This document shows, in pieces, positions 62,137 to 64,000 of a stretch of 64,000 nucleotides of DNA. The position numbers were made by a program, and so were the translations under genes. Position 1 is the stretch's first letter, and each line of letters starts with the position of its first letter. The notes under the pieces are model-generated. The model made no database searches, was not told the origin of the DNA, and saw only the letters and a program-made list of their open reading frames with translations. The stretch is from Dioctria linearis (lineage: Eukaryota > Arthropoda > Insecta > Diptera > Asilidae): positions 310,001 through 374,000 of the forward strand of contig CAWVNZ010000417.1 in NCBI GenBank assembly GCA_963930735.1. The letters are read 5' to 3'.

Positions 62137-64000
62137 CTCTCGCAAATTTTAATTACGCCAGGGATTGCCTTTTCTATAGTAAATTATTCAAAAAATAATT
62201 TTTTACTGTCGAAAGTTTTAATTACGCCAGGGATTGCCTTTTCTATAGTAAATTATTCAAAAAATAATTTTCTACTGTCGCAAATTTTAATTAGGCCAGG
62301 GATTGCCTTTTCTATAGTAAATTATTCAAAAAATAATTTTCTACTGTCGCAAATTTTAATTGCGCCAGGGATTGCCTTTTCTATAGTAAATTATTCAAAA
62401 AATAATTTTCTACTGTCGCAAATTTTAATTACGCCAGGGATTGCCTTTTCTATAGTAAATTATTCAAAAAATAATTTTTTACTGTCGCAAATTTTAATTA
62501 CGCCGGGGATTGCCTTTTCTATAGTAAATAATTCAAAAAATAATTTTCTACTGTCGCAAATTTTAATTACGCCAGGGATTGCCTTTTCTATAGTAAATTA
62601 TTCAAAAAATAATTTTTTACTGTCGCAAATTTTAATTGCGCCAGGGATTGCCTTTTCTACAGTAAATTATTCAAAAAATAATTTTTTACTGTCGCAAATT
62701 TTAAGTGCGCCAGGGATTGCCTTTTCTATAGTAAATTATTCAAAAAATAATTTTTTACTGTCGAAAATTTTAAGTGCGCCAGGGATTGCCTTTTCTATAG
62801 TAAATTATTCAAAAAATAATTTTATACTGTCGCAAATTTTAATTACGCCAGGGATTGCCTTTTCTATACTAAATTATTCAAAAAATAATTTTCAACTGTC
62901 GCAAATTTTAATTACGCCAGGGATTGCCTTTTCTATAGTAAATTATTCAAAAAATAATTTTCTACTGTCGCAAATTTTAATTGCGCCAGCGATTGCCTTT
63001 TCTATAGTAAATTATTCAAAAAATAATTTTTTACTGTCGCAAATTTTAAATACGCCAGGGATTGCCTTTTCTATAGTAAATTATTCAAAAAATAATTTTC
63101 TACTGTCGCAAATTTTAATTACGCCAGGGATTGCCTTTTATATAGTAAATTATTCAAAAAACAATTTTCTACTGTCGTAAATTTTAATTGCGCCAGGGAT
63201 TGCCTTTTCTATAGTAAATTTTTCAACAAATAATTTTTTACTGTCGCAAATTTTAATTACGCCAGGGATTGCCTTTTCTATAGTAAATTATTCAAAAAAT
63301 AATTTTTTACTGTCGCAAATTTTAATTACGCCAGGGATTGCCTTTTCTATAGTAAATTATTCAAAAAATAATTTTCTACTGTCGCAAATTTTAAGTGCGC
63401 CAGGGATTGCCTTTTATATAGTAAATTATTCAAAAAATAATTTTCTACTGTCGCAAATTTTAATTACGCCAGGGATTGCCTTTTATATAGTAAATTATTC
63501 AAAAAATAATTTTTTACTGTCGAAAGTTTTAATTACGCCAGGGATTGCCTTTTCTATAGTAAATTATTCAAAAAATAATTTTATACTGTCGTAAATTTTA
63601 ATTACGCCAAGGATTGCCTTTTCTATAGTAAATTATTCAAAAAATAATTTTTTACTCTCGCAAATTTTAACTACGCCAGGGATTGCCTTTTCTATAGTAA
63701 ATTTTTCAAAAAATAATTTTATACTGTCGCAAATTTTAAATACGCCAGGGATTGCCTTTTCTATAGTAAATTATTCAAAAAATAATTTTCTACTGTCGCA
63801 AATTTTAAGTGCGCCAGGGATTGCCTTTTATATAGTAAATTATTCAAAAAATAATTTTCTACTGTCGCAAATTTTAATTACGCCAGGGATTGCCTTTTAT
63901 ATAGTAAATTATTCAAAAAATAATTTTCTACTGTCGTAAATTTTAATTGCGCCAGGGATTGCCTTTTCTATAGTTAATTTTTCAACAAATAATTTTTTAC
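62137..64000 (+). repeat. 49-monomer higher-order unit, copy 2 (cut by window edge)
   Basis: It is colinear with 58754-60617 at a constant offset of 3383 bp to the last base, including the rare tatagttaat with caacaaataa monomer near 63973. All rare markers of copy 1 that fall in range are present. The unit is incomplete only because the window ends, so the HOR continues beyond base 64000. Confidence 0.85.

Larger units (their letters stand above)
1..64000 (+). repeat. 69-bp satellite DNA array, about 927 head-to-tail copies
   Basis: Every line of the window contains the same 69-bp unit in the same orientation, and I found no inverted copy and no interrupting unique sequence. Key blocks, numbered from the C of CTGTCG, are TGTCGCAAATTTTAA (2-16), CGCCAGGGATTGCC (20-33), CTATAG (38-43) and AAATTATT (45-52) followed by AATAATTT (58-65). 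The consensus has 19 G or C in 69. Main variable sites are 3 (g/a), 10 (a/g), 16-21, 38 (c/t/a), 41 (t/c), 50 (a/t), 52 (t/g) and 67-69. Most copies are exactly 69 bp, with scattered 1-bp indels and five 52-bp copies. The array runs past both window edges. Arrays of this kind are typical of eukaryotic centromeric or other heterochromatin; the location is inferred, and I do not recognise the family or species. Confidence 0.98.

Noticed and set aside
1..64000. CRISPR array.
   Set aside because: There are no unique spacers between repeats. The whole 69-bp period is conserved, and variation is by a few diagnostic substitutions shared among copies.
1..64000. Transposon, LTR or rolling-circle element producing the array.
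   Set aside because: I saw no terminal repeats, target-site duplications, transposase or reverse transcriptase sequence, or inverted copies. The pattern is explained by tandem satellite amplification.
1..64000. CENP-B box or another known centromere protein site in the monomer.
   Set aside because: Nothing in the consensus resembles the known CENP-B box core. The GC-containing block CGCCAGGGATTGCC is conserved, but I cannot link it to a known binding site.
1..64000. TATA-like CTATAG/TATATAG elements as promoters.
   Set aside because: They are part of every monomer in AT-rich DNA and are accompanied by no other promoter signal or gene.
1..64000. Rho-independent-like terminator from the hairpin followed by T-rich sequence.
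   Set aside because: The stem is almost pure A/T with no GC-rich core, occurs hundreds of times, and there is no upstream gene to terminate.

Overview
The window is one uninterrupted satellite-DNA array. From base 1 to base 64000 it consists of head-to-tail copies of an AT-rich (about 28% G+C) 69-bp monomer, all in the same orientation, roughly 927 copies. I see no unique sequence, transposon, tRNA, rRNA, promoter or protein gene that I can support. An array of this size, with layered higher-order repeats (HORs), fits a eukaryotic nuclear genome: centromeric, pericentromeric or other constitutive heterochromatin. Base composition and the survival of two CpG sites in nearly every monomer lean toward an AT-rich genome with little CpG methylation, such as many invertebrates. 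I cannot name the species.

Monomer anatomy, numbered from the C of CTGTCG: a conserved TGTCGCAAATTTTAA block (2-16), a variable hexamer (16-21, seen as att-acg, agt-gcg, att-gcg, aat-acg or aat-atc), a conserved CGCCAGGGATTGCC block (20-33), CTATAG or CTACAG (38-43), and an AT-rich dyad (45-65) able to form an 8-bp stem with a 5-base loop. A few sites (3, 10, 17, 19, 38, 41, 50, 52, 67-69) define monomer types. Because 69 is divisible by 3 and one frame of the consensus lacks stops, long open frames run through the array (up to 1629 codons at 37719-42608). Several features indicate that these are by-products rather than genes.

Layout. (1) 1 to about 9.96 kb: older, heterogeneous block with many 1-bp indels and local 25-, 19- and 6-monomer periods. 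(2) About 9.96-12.5 kb: block dominated by monomers with A3/G10/C41, recurring every two or three monomers. (3) About 11.9-24.9 kb: long HORs of about 60 monomers (4123 and 4176 bp), marked by five monomers carrying the same 17-bp internal deletion (52 bp long). (4) About 25-46.64 kb: the most homogeneous core, built from a 9-monomer (621-bp) module nested in units of about 4.8-5.5 kb, including a 79-monomer (5451-bp) direct tandem duplication with identifiable breakpoints. (5) 46.64-52.2 kb: block with a 14/15-monomer period. (6) 52.2-56.5 kb: block with copies 33-36 monomers apart and a 5-monomer duplication. (7) About 56.6 kb to the end: a 49-monomer (3383-bp) HOR that runs off the right edge.

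Nothing here looks like a set of cooperating genes. The biological interest is how the satellite is amplified and homogenised (youngest core, older flanks, traceable breakpoints, marker monomers) and the recurring dyad symmetry of the AT-rich segment. HOR distances were obtained by matching distinctive variants by eye and subtracting coordinates. Boundaries called 'about' are accurate only to roughly one or two monomers.
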